A stretch of 64,000 nt of DNA from Paraburkholderia caballeronis (GTDB lineage Bacteria; Pseudomonadota; Gammaproteobacteria; Burkholderiales; Burkholderiaceae), in contig NZ_FNSR01000001.1 in NCBI RefSeq assembly GCF_900104845.1, positions 2,046,001 through 2,110,000 of the forward strand, in the 5' to 3' direction. The translations under genes were made by a program, and so were the position numbers. Within the stretch, counting starts at the first letter, position 1, and each line of letters starts with the position of its first letter. Under the pieces are notes generated by a model that saw only the letters and a program-made list of their open reading frames with translations, had not been told where the DNA came from and searched no databases. This document shows, one piece after another, positions 25,491 to 35,660 of the stretch.

Positions 25491-25956
25491 GCACGACATT
25501 TGAACTTGGCGGAGACATCGCATGTTGCGGCAAAGCTGTAATGTCGTACCTGGGCAAAGCCGAAACGTCGCATGTCATGCTGGCTGACCTTTGATGGGAG
25601 GCTCGCATGACGACATCCGGGACGATCACCATGACGATGCGCGAGGTAGACCGGCTCAGGACAATCCAGTCGCTGGCCGATGGGCTGCTGATGACGTGGC
25701 AGGCCGCTGAGCGGCTCCATCTGAGCCGGCGCCAGGTTGAGCGGCTGACCGTGCGCTATCGCAGCCAGGGCGCGTCGGGACTGCTGTCACGGCATCGTGG
25801 GCATCCGAGCAACTACCAGTTGGCAGACGGCGTGGCCGAGCGCGCGTTGAACCTGATTCGGGATTGTTACCCGGACAGCGAGCCGGCCGGCTGATGGCGC
25901 TGTGCTTCACGACGACCGCATCGACCGTCAGCTACTTCGAAGCGATGCAAAGAAAG
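25491..25956 (+). mobile_element. Remnant of a second, related IS
   Basis: Degenerate end motifs (CGACATTT near 25494, AATGTCG near 25541, AAACGTCG near 25563) precede a broken transposase gene of the same family. Homology stops within about ten bases of the stop codon of the citrate-synthase-like gene, so the right part of the element is lost. Confidence 0.6.
25607..25954 (+). pseudogene. Internally deleted ISNCY-type transposase fragment
   Basis: The first 93 codons (25607-25885) parallel residues 1-93 of the intact transposase: GTITMTMREVDR, LHLSRRQVERLTVRYR, LIRDCYPD. Then the frame stops, and a different frame resumes with GRLMALCFTTTASTVSYFEAM, which matches residues 175-194 of the intact copy. 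About 80 codons, including the first catalytic Asp, are deleted, and everything after residue 195 is missing. It cannot make an active enzyme; a 95-residue DNA-binding peptide could still be translated. Confidence 0.8.
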
Positions 25957-26778
25957 TCAGTCATCCCCAGCATACGTATAACCCACCGCCGGCGGCAATG
26001 GTCCCTTGATGCGGCCGCCCTGCTGCTTCTGCTCCCACGCATGAGCAAGAATTCCAACCGACCGCGACAGGATGAAGAGCCCGCGCGCCAGCGGCGGAGC
26101 AAAGTTCAGTTCGCCATACACCACGGCGGTGGCGCCGTCGATGTTCATCGGAATCCGCGTGCCGGTGCGCTGCTCCAGCGCGCGTTCGACGAGGCGTCCC
26201 ACCCGTGCGTAACGCCCGGTCGCAGCCCCCGCCTCGACGGCGTCCTCGACCAGCGCCAGCAGCCGCACCGAGCGGGGATCGACAGGATGAAACCGGTGCC
26301 CGAAACCGGGAATCATCTTGCCGTGCGCGGCGACGAACGCGTCGAGCGCGGCATGGACCGCCGCTTCGAGTTCGAGCCCATCGTTCGCTCTCGCCAGCAC
26401 GTCGGCGTAGAGTTGCAGGCATTGTTCGCCCGCGCCGCCGTGAACGCCGTCGAGCACATTGATCGCGGACGCCATGGCCGCGTTGAGCGGCGCGCCGCAC
26501 GTCACGGCCATCCGCGCGATGGCGATCGACGGCGCCTGCGGCCCGTGATCGACCGCCGCCACCAGCGCGGCCTCCAGCAGCGCAAGCTCCGCCGGCGTGG
26601 GCTCGTCGTCGCGCAACATCAACCAGACCATGCGCGCGTACCCCGCGTGACCGATCAGCGTCTCGATCGGACGCCCCTTGATCCGGATCTCGCCCGGCCG
26701 GATGTCGATGATCCGCGTGGTCCACCAACGCTTCGTCTCGGCCAGCAGATCGGCCGCCTTCCCTGCCCATGTCGTCAT
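25957..26778 (-). CDS. Citrate-synthase-family protein (citryl-CoA lyase-like), catalytically complete
   Basis: 273 residues from ATG 26778, shorter than citrate synthase (about 430) and in the range of proteins annotated as citryl-CoA lyase. The three catalytic positions are recognisable: His113 in VHGGAGE, His161 in PGFGHRF and Asp214 in MNIDGA. It could run a (retro-)Claisen/aldol step on an acyl-CoA such as citryl-CoA to acetyl-CoA and an oxoacid. It is the last gene of the minus-strand CaiB/EtfAB/TctAB block and overlaps the CoA-transferase stop by ATGA. Its stop lies a few bases from the IS remnant, so any further downstream genes were probably removed. Confidence 0.82.
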   Translation of the reverse strand: MTTWAGKAADLLAETKRWWTTRIIDIRPGEIRIKGRPIETLIGHAGYARMVWLMLRDDEPTPAELALLEAALVAAVDHGPQAPSIAIARMAVTCGAPLNAAMASAINVLDGVHGGAGEQCLQLYADVLARANDGLELEAAVHAALDAFVAAHGKMIPGFGHRFHPVDPRSVRLLALVEDAVEAGAATGRYARVGRLVERALEQRTGTRIPMNIDGATAVVYGELNFAPPLARGLFILSRSVGILAHAWEQKQQGGRIKGPLPPAVGYTYAGDD

Positions 26779-27983
26779 AACGTTCCGTCCTCGCGCCAGC
26801 GCGCCACCTCTTCCCGGCTGAACCCCGCTTCGAGCAGGACGGCCTCCGTATGCGCGCCCAGTTCCGGCGGTCCGAGTTCGACCGATTGCGGCTTGCCGTC
26901 GACATGAAAGCCGCTGCGGGTCACGGTGATGGGATCGCCGGACGGCGAAGCCGTTGCCGGCACGGTCATCGTCAGGTTGCGGTGAGCCACCTGGGGCTGC
27001 GCGAGCGCCTCCTCGACGCTCAGCACCGGCCCCGCCGGCACGCCGGCCTCGTTCAGCCGCGCCTCCCACCACAGCGCATCGTGCGCCGACAGATGGCGCT
27101 CGATTTCCGTCGTGAGCGCGACGCGGTTCAGCTTTCGCGCTTCGCGCTCCGCGAAGCGGGGATCGGCCGCCAGCGCGTCCGCGCCGAGCACGCGGCATAA
27201 CGCTTCGAACTGTTCCTGCTTGTTGGCGGCGATATTGAGCAAGCCCCGCCCGGTGCGAAACGCGCCGGACGGACTGGCGGTGAAATTGTCGTTGCCCATC
27301 GGCACCGGGCTGCGCCCCGCGATCAACTGGTTCGACACGATCCAGCCCATCGTGACGATCGCGGAATCGAGCATCGAAACGTCGATGAAGCTGCCCTCGC
27401 CGTCGCGCTGGCGCCGCACGAGGGCGGCGGCGATCGCAAACGCGGCGGTGATGCCGCCTATCGTGTCGCAGACCGGATAACCGACGCGCAACGGCGCGGA
27501 GTAGCGGTCGCCGGTGATGCTCATCACGCCGGACCGGCCCTGGATGATCTGGTCGTAGGCCGGCGCGGTCGCCAGCGGCCCGCCTTGTCCGTAGCCCGAA
27601 ATGGAGCAGTACACGAGGGTCGGCCGGACCTCCTTCAACGCCGCGTAGTCGAGGCCGAGCCGGGCCATCACGCCGGGCCGGTAGTTTTCGAGCACCACGT
27701 CCGCTTCGGCCACCAGCCGCCGGAAAATCGCCTTGCCGGCTTCGCGCTTGAGATTCAGCGTCATCGAACGCTTGCCGGCGTTCTGCGCGAGAAACGACGT
27801 TCCCATGCCGCGCCGGTTCAGCGCGGGATCGGCGCCCAGCTGGCGGGCCAGGTCGCCGGTCCCCGGCGTTTCGATCTTGATCACCTCGGCGCCGAGCAAC
27901 GCCAGCTGATAGCCGGCGAACGGCCCGGCGAGCACGTTGGTCAGGTCGAGCACCCTGACGCCCGTCAGCAAGTTACCGCTCAT
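26775..27983 (-). CDS. CaiB/BaiF-type (family III) CoA transferase
   Basis: 402 residues, full length for the family. It begins with the nucleotide/CoA-fold segment VRVLDLTNVLAGPFAGYQLALLGAEVIKIE and has the catalytic Asp144 in APAYDQIIQG, which forms the acyl anhydride intermediate. AAGGGGA precedes the ATG. Family III enzymes move CoA between carboxylic acids, for instance succinyl-CoA to itaconate, benzylsuccinate or carnitine. With a citrate-synthase-like lyase and TctAB, activation of a tri- or dicarboxylate is plausible. Confidence 0.92.
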   Translation of the reverse strand: MSGNLLTGVRVLDLTNVLAGPFAGYQLALLGAEVIKIETPGTGDLARQLGADPALNRRGMGTSFLAQNAGKRSMTLNLKREAGKAIFRRLVAEADVVLENYRPGVMARLGLDYAALKEVRPTLVYCSISGYGQGGPLATAPAYDQIIQGRSGVMSITGDRYSAPLRVGYPVCDTIGGITAAFAIAAALVRRQRDGEGSFIDVSMLDSAIVTMGWIVSNQLIAGRSPVPMGNDNFTASPSGAFRTGRGLLNIAANKQEQFEALCRVLGADALAADPRFAEREARKLNRVALTTEIERHLSAHDALWWEARLNEAGVPAGPVLSVEEALAQPQVAHRNLTMTVPATASPSGDPITVTRSGFHVDGKPQSVELGPPELGAHTEAVLLEAGFSREEVARWREDGTL

Positions 27984-28055
27984 CGTGTCCCCTTGTTCTG
28001 CTTCTGATCGTCATCCGGAAACCGGCTGACGTCTGCCGCTGTCGCGGCGCCGTGG

Positions 28056-28991
28056 CTACAACGCGCCGACCAGTTCCGGGACCGCCTGGAACAGGTCCGC
28101 GACCAGCCCATAATCGGCCACGCCGAAGATCGGGGCTTCCGCATCCTTGTTGATGGCCACGATCACGCCCGAGTCCTTCATGCCCGCCAGATGCTGGATC
28201 GCGCCGGAAATGCCCACGGCCACGTAAAGCTCCGGCGCCACGATCTTGCCGGTCTGTCCCACCTGGCTGTCGTTCGACGCGAACCCCGCGTCCACCGCCG
28301 CGCGCGATGCGCCCAGCGCCGCGCCCAGCCGGTCGGCCAGCGGCTCCAGCACCTGCCGGTAGTGTTCCGCGCTGCCGAGCCCGCGCCCGCCGGACACGAC
28401 GATGCGCGCCGAAGCGAGTTCAGGTCGCTCCGAAACCGTCAGCGTGCGGCTCACGAACGACGACAGCCCGCTGTCGGGGGCCGCGTCGATCGCGACGACC
28501 GGCGCCGGCTCGCCGTCGGTCCGAACCGGATCGAAGCTCGTCGGCCGCACCGTAAGCACTTTCTGCGCGTCGCAGGATTCGATCGTCGCAATCGCATTGC
28601 CCGCATAAATGGGCCGTCGAAACGTCGATGGCCCGTCGATCGCGATGACATCGCTCACCTGCGCCACGTCGAGTCGCGCCGCAATGCGCGGCGCGACGTT
28701 CTTGCCGTAGGCGGTCGACGGCGCGACGACGTGCGTATAGTCCGGCGCGATCGCCATGACCGTTCGCTCGACGTTTTCCGCCAGCCCCTGCGCCAGTTGC
28801 GGCGCGTCCGCAAGCAGCACTTTCGCCACGCCGCGCGCCCGCGCGGCCATGTCGGCGGCAGCGCGCGCATCGCAGCCCGCGACGAGGACATGAACGTCCC
28901 CGCCGATCGCCTGCGCTGCCGCAATACAGCTCAGCGTCGCCGGATGAAGCGCGCTGTTGTCGTGATCCGCAATCACCAGAACCGTCATCAT
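28056..28991 (-). CDS. etfA: Electron transfer flavoprotein alpha subunit
   Basis: 311 residues, normal length. The N-terminal ETF domain is followed by the C-terminal FAD domain with [51 protein letters not shown] and [19 protein letters not shown]. It accepts electrons from acyl-CoA dehydrogenases and passes them to ETF-ubiquinone oxidoreductase. The only acyl-CoA dehydrogenase in the window is at 46719; a dedicated ETF pair in a catabolic cluster implies a flavin dehydrogenation step. Genomes of this kind also have a housekeeping ETF, so this is probably a paralogue. Confidence 0.95.
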   Translation of the reverse strand: MMTVLVIADHDNSALHPATLSCIAAAQAIGGDVHVLVAGCDARAAADMAARARGVAKVLLADAPQLAQGLAENVERTVMAIAPDYTHVVAPSTAYGKNVAPRIAARLDVAQVSDVIAIDGPSTFRRPIYAGNAIATIESCDAQKVLTVRPTSFDPVRTDGEPAPVVAIDAAPDSGLSSFVSRTLTVSERPELASARIVVSGGRGLGSAEHYRQVLEPLADRLGAALGASRAAVDAGFASNDSQVGQTGKIVAPELYVAVGISGAIQHLAGMKDSGVIVAINKDAEAPIFGVADYGLVADLFQAVPELVGAL

Positions 28992-28998
28992 CTTCTCC

Positions 28999-29748
28999 TC
29001 ACAGCACCCGGGCTTCGGCTCGCAGACGCTCGACCAGCGACTGGACGTCCGGCACCCTGATCCCCGCGTTGCGCGGCGGCGGCTCGGTCACCGCCAGCAC
29101 TTTCAGACGCGGCGTCACGTCGACACCAAGCTCCGCCGGCGTCAAGACTTCCAGCGGCTTCTTCTTCGCTTTCATGATGTTCGGCAGCGTGACGTAGCGC
29201 GGCTCGTTCAGCCGGAGATCGACCGTGATGACCGCCGGCAAACGCAGCGCCACGGTTTCCGCGCCGCCGTCCACCTCCCGCGAAACGACGGCCTGGCCGT
29301 CGGCGATCTGCAAGGCCGATGCGAACGTCGCCTGCGGCAGCCCCGCCATCGCCGCCAGCATCTGGCCGGTCTGGCTCGCGTCGTCGTCGATCGCCTGCTT
29401 GCCGGTGAAGACGAGTTGCGGCCGTTCCCTTGCGACGATCGCGTTCAGCAGTTTCGCTACCGCCAGCGGCTGCAATTCCGGCGCCGACTCGATGCGCACG
29501 CCTCTATCCGCGCCGATGGCCATCGCCGCGCGCAGCGTTTCCTCGCATGGCGCGGGACCGCACGACACGGCGATCACCTCCGTCGCAACGCCCTGCTCCT
29601 TCAACCGTACGGCCGCCTCCACCGCGATCTCGTCAAAGGGATTCATGGACATCTTCGCGCTCGACAGGTCGACGCCGCTGCCGTCGGCCCTGACCCGCAC
29701 TTTCACGCTGTAATCGAGTACCCGCTTGACTGCCACTACGATCTTCAT
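28999..29748 (-). CDS. etfB: Electron transfer flavoprotein beta subunit
   Basis: 249 residues from ATG 29748 ([12 protein letters not shown], the standard EtfB start); a longer frame to 29832 runs through repeats and is rejected. The AMP-binding region contains [17 protein letters not shown] and a [22 protein letters not shown] stretch, the EtfB signature near residue 185-205. It ends seven bases before etfA and forms the heterodimer with it. Cytoplasmic. Confidence 0.95.
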   Translation of the reverse strand: MKIVVAVKRVLDYSVKVRVRADGSGVDLSSAKMSMNPFDEIAVEAAVRLKEQGVATEVIAVSCGPAPCEETLRAAMAIGADRGVRIESAPELQPLAVAKLLNAIVARERPQLVFTGKQAIDDDASQTGQMLAAMAGLPQATFASALQIADGQAVVSREVDGGAETVALRLPAVITVDLRLNEPRYVTLPNIMKAKKKPLEVLTPAELGVDVTPRLKVLAVTEPPPRNAGIRVPDVQSLVERLRAEARVL

Positions 29749-29784
29749 GATCCTCGTTCCCGTTGGTTTGGCGCGCATTGGCGG

Positions 29785-29819
29785 CGTATTGACGTATTGA
29801 CGTGGCGTATTGCCGTATT
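29785..29819. repeat. Short repeats of CGTATTG upstream of etfB
   Basis: CGTATT occurs at 29785, 29793, 29806 and 29814, two pairs each with an 8-bp period, within the 112-bp tctA-etfB spacer. The same heptamer-like core is arrayed at 59961-59996 in another gene. It could be a slippage-prone site or a species-specific repeat. Confidence 0.6.
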
Positions 29820-29860
29820 GGCCGGCCGGCACCGCCCGGCCACCATGCGCGCCCGTGATG

Positions 29861-31426
29861 TCATCCGCGGCATTCCTGGCCGTTCGCCGGCGAAGCGGGA
29901 TGCGCGTCCGCAGCCGGCGGGCGGTTCCTGCGCCTGCGCATCGCGCCGTAAATGGCGAACCCGATCTGCGCGACGATGAACAGAATCGAAATGCTCATGA
30001 ACGCGGCGCTGATCGGACGCTGGAAAAAGACCGTCAGATCGCCGCGCGACAGCAGAAGCGACCGGCGGAAGTTCTCCTCGACGAGCGGCCCCAGCACGAA
30101 CCCGAGCATGATGGGCGCGACCGGAAAGTCGAGCGCAAGCAGGATCGCGCCGATCACCCCGAACACCAGCACCTCGCCGACTTCGAACAGGCTGTTGTTG
30201 GTGCTGTACACGCCGACGGCGATGAAGAACAGCGCCGCGGGATGCAGGTAGCGGTACGGCACCTGAAGGAGCTTCACCCACACGCCGATCAGCGGCACGT
30301 TCAGCAGCACGAGCAGCACGTTGCCGACCCAGAAGCTCGCAATCAACCCCCAGAAAAGGTCGGCGTGCTCGGTGATCAGTTGCGGCCCGGGCTGGATGCC
30401 CTGGATCAGCAGCGCCCCGAGAATCAGCGCCATCACCGGATCGCCGGGAATGCCGAGGCTCATCGTCGGAATGAAGTCCACCTGGGTCTTCGAATGCGAC
30501 GCGGCTTCCGGCGCCGCCACGCCCTCCAGCGCGCCGTGGCCGAAACGTTCCGGCGTCCGGGAGATCTTTTTCTCCACCGCATACGCGAGGAAGGTGGTGA
30601 TCGTCGGCCCCGTGCCGGGCATCGCGCCGAACAGGGCGCCCATCAGCGTGCCGCGCACCATCGGGGCCACCGCCACCTTGAGTTCCTTCCGGCTCGGCCG
30701 CATGTCGCGCAGGCTCATCTTCACGCTGCTCCCCGCCACCTGCATGCGGTTCACGTTGCGCAGGAATTCCGCCACGCCGAACAGCCCGAGCGCCAGCGCG
30801 ACGAGTTCGATGCCGTCCGCCAGCTGGTAAAAGCCGAGCGTGTAGCGCAGCGTGCCGGTGTTGACGTCGGTCCCGACGGTTCCGAGCAGCAGCCCGAGGA
30901 GCGTCATCGAGATGCCTTTCAGCGGCGATCCCCGGGACATGGTGCCGCCGGCCAGCAGACCGAGCAGCATGATCGAGAACAGCTCCGCCGGGCCGAACTT
31001 GAACGCGACCTTCACGAGCAGCGGCGAAGCGAAGATCATGATGATGATGCCGACCGACGCTGCGAAGAACGACGAGATGATCGTGACGCTGAGCGCGGTC
31101 CCGCCTTTGCCCTGCCGGGTCAACGGATAACCGTCGAGACAGGTCACCGCGTGCGGCGGATGACAGGGCAGATTCAGCAGGATCGCCCCGATCGCGCCGC
31201 CGTATTGCGACCCGTAGAAAATGCCCGCCAGCATCAGCACGGCAGCGATCGGGTGCATCGTATAGGTCAGGGGCAGCAGGATCGAGATGGCCGACAGCGG
31301 CCCCATGCCGGGCAGCACGCCGATCAGGTTGCCGACCAGCACGCCGAAAAACGACCACATCAGGTTCTGAAGCTGGAACGCGACGCCGAAGCCGTGCCAC
31401 AAATCAATCAGGGATTGTCCGATCAT
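29861..31426 (-). CDS. tctA: Tripartite tricarboxylate transporter, large permease TctA
   Basis: 521 residues with about 12 membrane segments. The TctA signatures [20 protein letters not shown] and [25 protein letters not shown] are present, as is [17 protein letters not shown]. It moves a carboxylate driven by the proton or sodium gradient, using a TctC protein for capture. It starts three bases after tctB. No tctC is adjacent; TctC-type genes lie at 36155 and 42812. Confidence 0.95.
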   Translation of the reverse strand: MIGQSLIDLWHGFGVAFQLQNLMWSFFGVLVGNLIGVLPGMGPLSAISILLPLTYTMHPIAAVLMLAGIFYGSQYGGAIGAILLNLPCHPPHAVTCLDGYPLTRQGKGGTALSVTIISSFFAASVGIIIMIFASPLLVKVAFKFGPAELFSIMLLGLLAGGTMSRGSPLKGISMTLLGLLLGTVGTDVNTGTLRYTLGFYQLADGIELVALALGLFGVAEFLRNVNRMQVAGSSVKMSLRDMRPSRKELKVAVAPMVRGTLMGALFGAMPGTGPTITTFLAYAVEKKISRTPERFGHGALEGVAAPEAASHSKTQVDFIPTMSLGIPGDPVMALILGALLIQGIQPGPQLITEHADLFWGLIASFWVGNVLLVLLNVPLIGVWVKLLQVPYRYLHPAALFFIAVGVYSTNNSLFEVGEVLVFGVIGAILLALDFPVAPIMLGFVLGPLVEENFRRSLLLSRGDLTVFFQRPISAAFMSISILFIVAQIGFAIYGAMRRRRNRPPAADAHPASPANGQECRG

Positions 31427-31429
31427 CGC

Positions 31430-31894
31430 TTAGCCCCACGAAAACAGCGGAAACTGCAACTGGAGCGCCCACCAGAAGACCACGACCGCCAGCACCGTCA
31501 TCGAGACGGCGAGGGTCAACGCGCTCTTCCATGTGTTCCCGCGGTCGCCCATTGCGGAAATGAACACGACGGCCAGCGTCGCCGGCACGAGGCCGCCGTA
31601 TTTGCCCACGACGACGAAGGCGGCAATGCCCGCCAGGATGCACGCCCATGCCTTCCATTCCGGCGGCAGCCGCGCCTCCTTCTCCCGCGGCGTCGACAGA
31701 CGCGTCACCACCACGATGGCCGCCCCGATGACGGCCATCAGGACGCCCAGCGCAACCGGAAAAAACCCCGGCCCCATCGCCGTCAACGTACCGACGTTGT
31801 ACGACATGCCCCGTGCCATCGCGCCGAGCCCGGTCACGACCATCAACCCGCCCGCCAGATACTCCTTGCGGTTACCGCCTGCCAGCTTCTGCAT
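31430..31894 (-). CDS. tctB: Tripartite tricarboxylate transporter, small membrane subunit TctB
   Basis: 154 residues from ATG 31894, with about four hydrophobic segments and the typical MGPGFFPVALGVLMAVIGAAIVV stretch near residue 45. It pairs with TctA and is poorly conserved in general, so the assignment rests on topology, this motif and gene order. The upstream 233 bp contain the terminator of the porin gene. Confidence 0.88.
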   Translation of the reverse strand: MQKLAGGNRKEYLAGGLMVVTGLGAMARGMSYNVGTLTAMGPGFFPVALGVLMAVIGAAIVVVTRLSTPREKEARLPPEWKAWACILAGIAAFVVVGKYGGLVPATLAVVFISAMGDRGNTWKSALTLAVSMTVLAVVVFWWALQLQFPLFSWG

Positions 31895-32090
31895 GACTGC
31901 GTCTCCTCCTGGTTCTTTCGGCCACACCACCGTGCGCCCCGGACGAGCCGGGGTCCTCTTCGCGCGCGGCACACCGCTGCACGCTCCGAAGCCCTGCCCG
32001 ACGCGCGGGAATCACGTGGAAACGTTGCTATGCGCCCGCTTCCCTGTCAATGCATTCCCGCGCCGGATAGTCCGATCGCCCGGCCATCCG

Positions 32091-32120
32091 GGCGGCATGC
32101 GCAGCAACACGCATGCCGCC
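32091..32120. terminator. 11-bp hairpin after the porin gene
   Basis: A perfect 11-bp inverted repeat (GGCGGCATGCG / CGCATGCCGCC) with an eight-base loop lies eight bases past the minus-strand porin stop. There is no T-run on the porin side, but the position and stem strength suit transcription termination. Confidence 0.55.
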
Positions 32121-32127
32121 GGCGCGC

Positions 32128-33225
32128 CTAGAAGCGCGTACGCAGACTCAACCCCGCGCCGAAGTTGTTGCGCGCGCCGGCGAAGCTGATCGGCGCGTTC
32201 AGATCGTTCACCGAAGCGCCGCTCAGGTGCGTGTGATCCATCTCCAGATACACGTCCGTGCGTTTGCTGAGCAGGTAGTCGGCGACGCCGTAGACGGTCT
32301 GGATCGTTCCGTTTCCGCCGGGCGTGACGTTGTGCGCGTAGTCGTACGAGTACGACAGCGTGAACACCAGGTCCGCGGCGGGTTGCCAGGTGGCGCCCAC
32401 ATGAACGTTCAGATCGTTACGGGCTTTCGTCTGCGGACCGGCCGCCGTCGTCAGGTTGTTGATGATCCCGGTGTTGGCGAGCGCGCCGCCGCTGTTGGCC
32501 GCCGCCACCGCGAAGCCGGCATCGCGCCGCGCATCGAGGCCGTACAGATACAGTCCGAACGGACCATACGTGTACAGCGTGCCGACCGAGCCTACCACGA
32601 GCTTGTGCCCCTGCGCATCCTTCGACTCGGCACCGGCCACGCCGACCTTGCCGCCGTTGAACGCGTAAATCGCGGAGCCCGCGGTCGTGCTGCCCGAACT
32701 GTTGCTGCCGGGCTGACCGCCGAGCGAACGCTGCAGCTTCAGCGCCACCGGACCGAACTGGTTGTCGTACTCGACGGTGTCGTCGAAGCGGCTACCCGTG
32801 AAGAACAGCGACCACTCCGTCGCAGGCAGGTTGCCTCCGCCGATCGGGTCGAAGGTGAACGCGAAGAAGCTATAGACCGCGCCATATTGCCGGCCGAGCT
32901 TCAGCGTGCCGAAACGGTCGCTCTGCAGGCCGACCCACGCGAACCGTCCGAACAGTTGCTGCTGCTGGTCGGACTTGCCGGTCGCGATGTTGTATCCCGA
33001 CTCCAGATTGAAGATCGCACTCAGCCCGCCGCCGAGATCCTCCGAACCGCGGAGCCCCCACCGGTTGCCGTTGATCGCGCCTTCGCTCATCGAAAGCGCA
33101 TTGCCGTTTCCGCCCGTCTGGAACCGTACCGCTTCGTCGATCAGGCCGTACAGCGTCACGCTGCTCTGCGCATGGCAGGCGGTTGCCGCCGCCATCATGG
33201 CCGCGGCGATAGTCAGCTTTCTCAA
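32128..33225 (-). CDS. Outer-membrane general porin
   Basis: 365 residues starting at TTG 33225, with GAGGAG five bases upstream. Signal peptide up to CHAQ (residue 20), then SSVTLYGLIDEAVRF; RWGLRGSEDLGGGLSAIFNLESGY and the terminal LSLRTRF are typical of Burkholderiales trimeric porins. It stands next to tctB and may admit the carboxylate that TctAB imports. Monocistronic judging by the hairpin behind it. Confidence 0.93.
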   Translation of the reverse strand: MRKLTIAAAMMAAATACHAQSSVTLYGLIDEAVRFQTGGNGNALSMSEGAINGNRWGLRGSEDLGGGLSAIFNLESGYNIATGKSDQQQQLFGRFAWVGLQSDRFGTLKLGRQYGAVYSFFAFTFDPIGGGNLPATEWSLFFTGSRFDDTVEYDNQFGPVALKLQRSLGGQPGSNSSGSTTAGSAIYAFNGGKVGVAGAESKDAQGHKLVVGSVGTLYTYGPFGLYLYGLDARRDAGFAVAAANSGGALANTGIINNLTTAAGPQTKARNDLNVHVGATWQPAADLVFTLSYSYDYAHNVTPGGNGTIQTVYGVADYLLSKRTDVYLEMDHTHLSGASVNDLNAPISFAGARNNFGAGLSLRTRF

Positions 33226-33557
33226 GATGTCTCCTCATTTAAGTATTTTCTTGACGACACGTGATGAGTCTCCGGCCCCGGGGTCTCCTCGTCCCGGCAT
33301 CCGAAACCATCTTCTTCAACGCACTTCTATCTATTCGTAGTAGTGCATATCATGGTGACGACAGCGGCCGCGTCGAATCCGGTTCGCAGGGAAAGCGCCG
33401 CCGCAAACCGTCGCGGTCCTCGCAGCCGTTTCGGAAAACGCGTCAGCGGCTATGGGTTGCGAGCGCGCTTACCCGTTATCGACTTCGCCGGCTTGAGTTT
33501 AAATACCCCTTGCGCAGCGAGTAAGGCGTCACGCATCAATTCATCTTTGACAACTCG
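33226..33557. other. Porin leader and intergenic DNA
   Basis: 332 bp between the minus-strand porin start and the 3' end of the aldolase gene. Apart from the porin ribosome site (GAGGAG at 33236-33231) and AT-rich patches such as TTTAAATA near 33498, I see no gene, repeat or strong promoter. Confidence 0.4.
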
Positions 33558-34358
33558 TCACGGACGGCCCGCGCCGCGCAACGCCTCCATCTCCGCGAGT
33601 GCAGCAGCCGCGGCCTTGCGCATGAGCCCCTGGTCCGACGACACGATAAAAGCCGTCGCGCCGCTGGCCTGAAACGTCGGCGCTTCCCGCGCGTCGCCGA
33701 CCATGACGCAAACGGGCTTGCCGACCGCACGGGCCGCGCCGGAAATCCGCTCGACAGCGGCCAGCACCGCCGGCGCGCCGGCGGACGGCGCACCGAGCGC
33801 GACGGCGAGGTCCGCCCGCCCGACAAACACCGCGTCCAGCCCCTCCACCGCCACGATTGCGTCGATCTCGTCGAGCGCCTCCGGATCTTCGATCATCGCG
33901 ATCACCGTCGTGCGGGCGTCCTGCCGCCCCACGCTCTGCTGCATCGGCGCGCTGCCATAACCGCCGGCACGCGGCGCACCGGAATAACCGCGCCGTCCGG
34001 GCCGGAAACGGCACATCCGGACCACTTCAGCTGCCCGCGAGGCCGAGTTCACGTGGGGGACGAGGACACCCTCGGCGCCGCAGTCGAGCGCCGTGCCGAT
34101 CTCCGGGGCGGTTCCGCCGGCGACCCGCACGAGCGCGGGGATGTCCGTCGCATGGGCCGCCAGCATGGCCACGTCGATTGCGCCACGGTCGAAAGCGGCA
34201 TGTTCCGCGTCGATGACGACGAAGTCGTACCGCAACTGACCGAGCAGTTCGATCGCATGCGACGTTGGCGTCTTGATGAAAGTGCCGACCAGAAAATCTC
34301 CCGAAGCAAGACGCGCACGGAAAGACGGTGCATTCTCGCTGCTGTGTCGTTCTGACAT
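33558..34358 (-). CDS. HpcH/HpaI-family aldolase of the sugar-acid cluster
   Basis: 266 residues from ATG 34358. All HpaI class II aldolase residues are visible: His53 in IDAEHAAFD, Arg78 in LVRVAGG, Glu157 in MIEDPEA and Asp183 in VGRADLA. It splits 2-oxo-3-deoxy or 4-hydroxy-2-oxo acids to pyruvate plus an aldehyde. Following two enolase-superfamily dehydratases on the same strand, it probably cleaves their product, as 2-keto-3-deoxy-rhamnonate or 2-keto-3-deoxy-glucarate aldolases do. More conventional at the active site than the aldolase at 93. Confidence 0.9.
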   Translation of the reverse strand: MSERHSSENAPSFRARLASGDFLVGTFIKTPTSHAIELLGQLRYDFVVIDAEHAAFDRGAIDVAMLAAHATDIPALVRVAGGTAPEIGTALDCGAEGVLVPHVNSASRAAEVVRMCRFRPGRRGYSGAPRAGGYGSAPMQQSVGRQDARTTVIAMIEDPEALDEIDAIVAVEGLDAVFVGRADLAVALGAPSAGAPAVLAAVERISGAARAVGKPVCVMVGDAREAPTFQASGATAFIVSSDQGLMRKAAAAALAEMEALRGAGRP

Positions 34359-34471
34359 GATTTGGATACCGAAATGTATGAAACAGGGCTCCGCACGAAT
34401 CGTGCGAAGCGGCGATGGCCGTGCAAACCAGTTTCTCTCTCGCGCAACCTCCCCCGCTGCTGACCGCCGTG

Positions 34472-35650
34472 CTAACGGCGCGCCGGCGGATAGGCCCGCA
34501 CCGCTTCCTCGTTGATCCCGGTGCCCCAGCCCGGCCGGTCGGACAGAACCAGCACACCGTCTTCGATGACCGGCGGATGAGTCACGAATTCGCGAGCCCA
34601 CGGCACATGGTCGACGTCGATCTCCATGATCCTCAGGTTGGGAACCGCCGCCGCGAACTGCGCGCTGATGCATTCCCCGAGGCAACCGCCGTAACTATGT
34701 GTCGCGACATTGACGTCGTAGCTGTCCGCGAGGCTGGCCATCTTGACCGCCTCCAGAAAGCCGTTCCAGTTCACGTCGATGATCGCCACGTCGACCGCCT
34801 GCAGGTCCAGGTAAGACCGCAATGCCCGGCGGCCGTAGACGGCTTCGCACGACGCAACCGGACAGTGGCCCGCGCGCCGCACGGCCGCCAGCGCAGCCGG
34901 CTCGGGCAGGTCGATTTCAAGCCACGTCAGATCGTGCGGCGCGACCGCCCGCGCGATCTGCCATGCGCCTTCAGGCCGGAAATGACAGTTCGCGTCGAGC
35001 ATCAGCATGACGTCGTTTCCGGCGCCTTCGCGAAACGCGGCGAGCAGTTGATCGACCGACTGCAGCACCTGCCGGTCGACATTCAGCTCGGGAAAACCCG
35101 GCGACCAGCCGAACCCGGGACCGAAGCTGCGCAACTGCCCCTGGTCGTCCAGCAGGATGCTCGCCTTCAGCGCGCCGAATCCGCGCTGCCGGACCTCAGC
35201 GCCAAGCCGGACGATGTCGTCGAGCGTGCGAACCGGCTCGACGCCCAGCACCTGCGCATGACGCAGCCGGTAGCTGCCGCAATGCGACCAGTACAGCGGA
35301 ATGCGCGTGCGGACCTGGCCGCCGAACAGCGCGGACACGGGCACGCCCAGCGCGTGCGCCTTGACGTCGAAGAGCGCGTTGAGCAGCGCGGCGACGGCCT
35401 GGCTGTTGAGCCCGCCCGGCGCCTGCCGAGTGCGCGCGCGCAGCAGCGCGTCGATTTGCTCGATCTGCCGGGGATCCGCGCCGACCAGCAGGCGTCCGAG
35501 CCCTTCGATGACCGCGGTCAGCCCCGCGTTTCCCGCATCGGTCCGGTACTCGGACCAGCCCACGAGCCCTTCGTCCGTCGACAGCTTGACGAACGAGATC
35601 GTGTACCAGCCGGCATCGGCATGCAGGGTTTCCAGTGCGGTGATTTTCAT
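34472..35650 (-). CDS. Mandelate racemase / muconate lactonising (enolase superfamily) enzyme 1
   Basis: 392 residues with the capping domain and TIM barrel. Metal ligands Asp219 (LDANCHF), Glu245 (LEIDLPEP) and Glu269 (SCEAVYG) are visible, plus Lys162 (KAS), Asp292 (IIDVNWNG) and His318 (ATHSYGG), a Lys/His-Asp general base set of the mandelate racemase subgroup. Such enzymes dehydrate sugar acids to 2-keto-3-deoxy acids. A 113-bp gap leads to the aldolase, and 10 bp separates it from the SnoaL-like gene. Confidence 0.88.
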   Translation of the reverse strand: MKITALETLHADAGWYTISFVKLSTDEGLVGWSEYRTDAGNAGLTAVIEGLGRLLVGADPRQIEQIDALLRARTRQAPGGLNSQAVAALLNALFDVKAHALGVPVSALFGGQVRTRIPLYWSHCGSYRLRHAQVLGVEPVRTLDDIVRLGAEVRQRGFGALKASILLDDQGQLRSFGPGFGWSPGFPELNVDRQVLQSVDQLLAAFREGAGNDVMLMLDANCHFRPEGAWQIARAVAPHDLTWLEIDLPEPAALAAVRRAGHCPVASCEAVYGRRALRSYLDLQAVDVAIIDVNWNGFLEAVKMASLADSYDVNVATHSYGGCLGECISAQFAAAVPNLRIMEIDVDHVPWAREFVTHPPVIEDGVLVLSDRPGWGTGINEEAVRAYPPARR

Positions 35651-35660
35651 CGCGTCGCGC

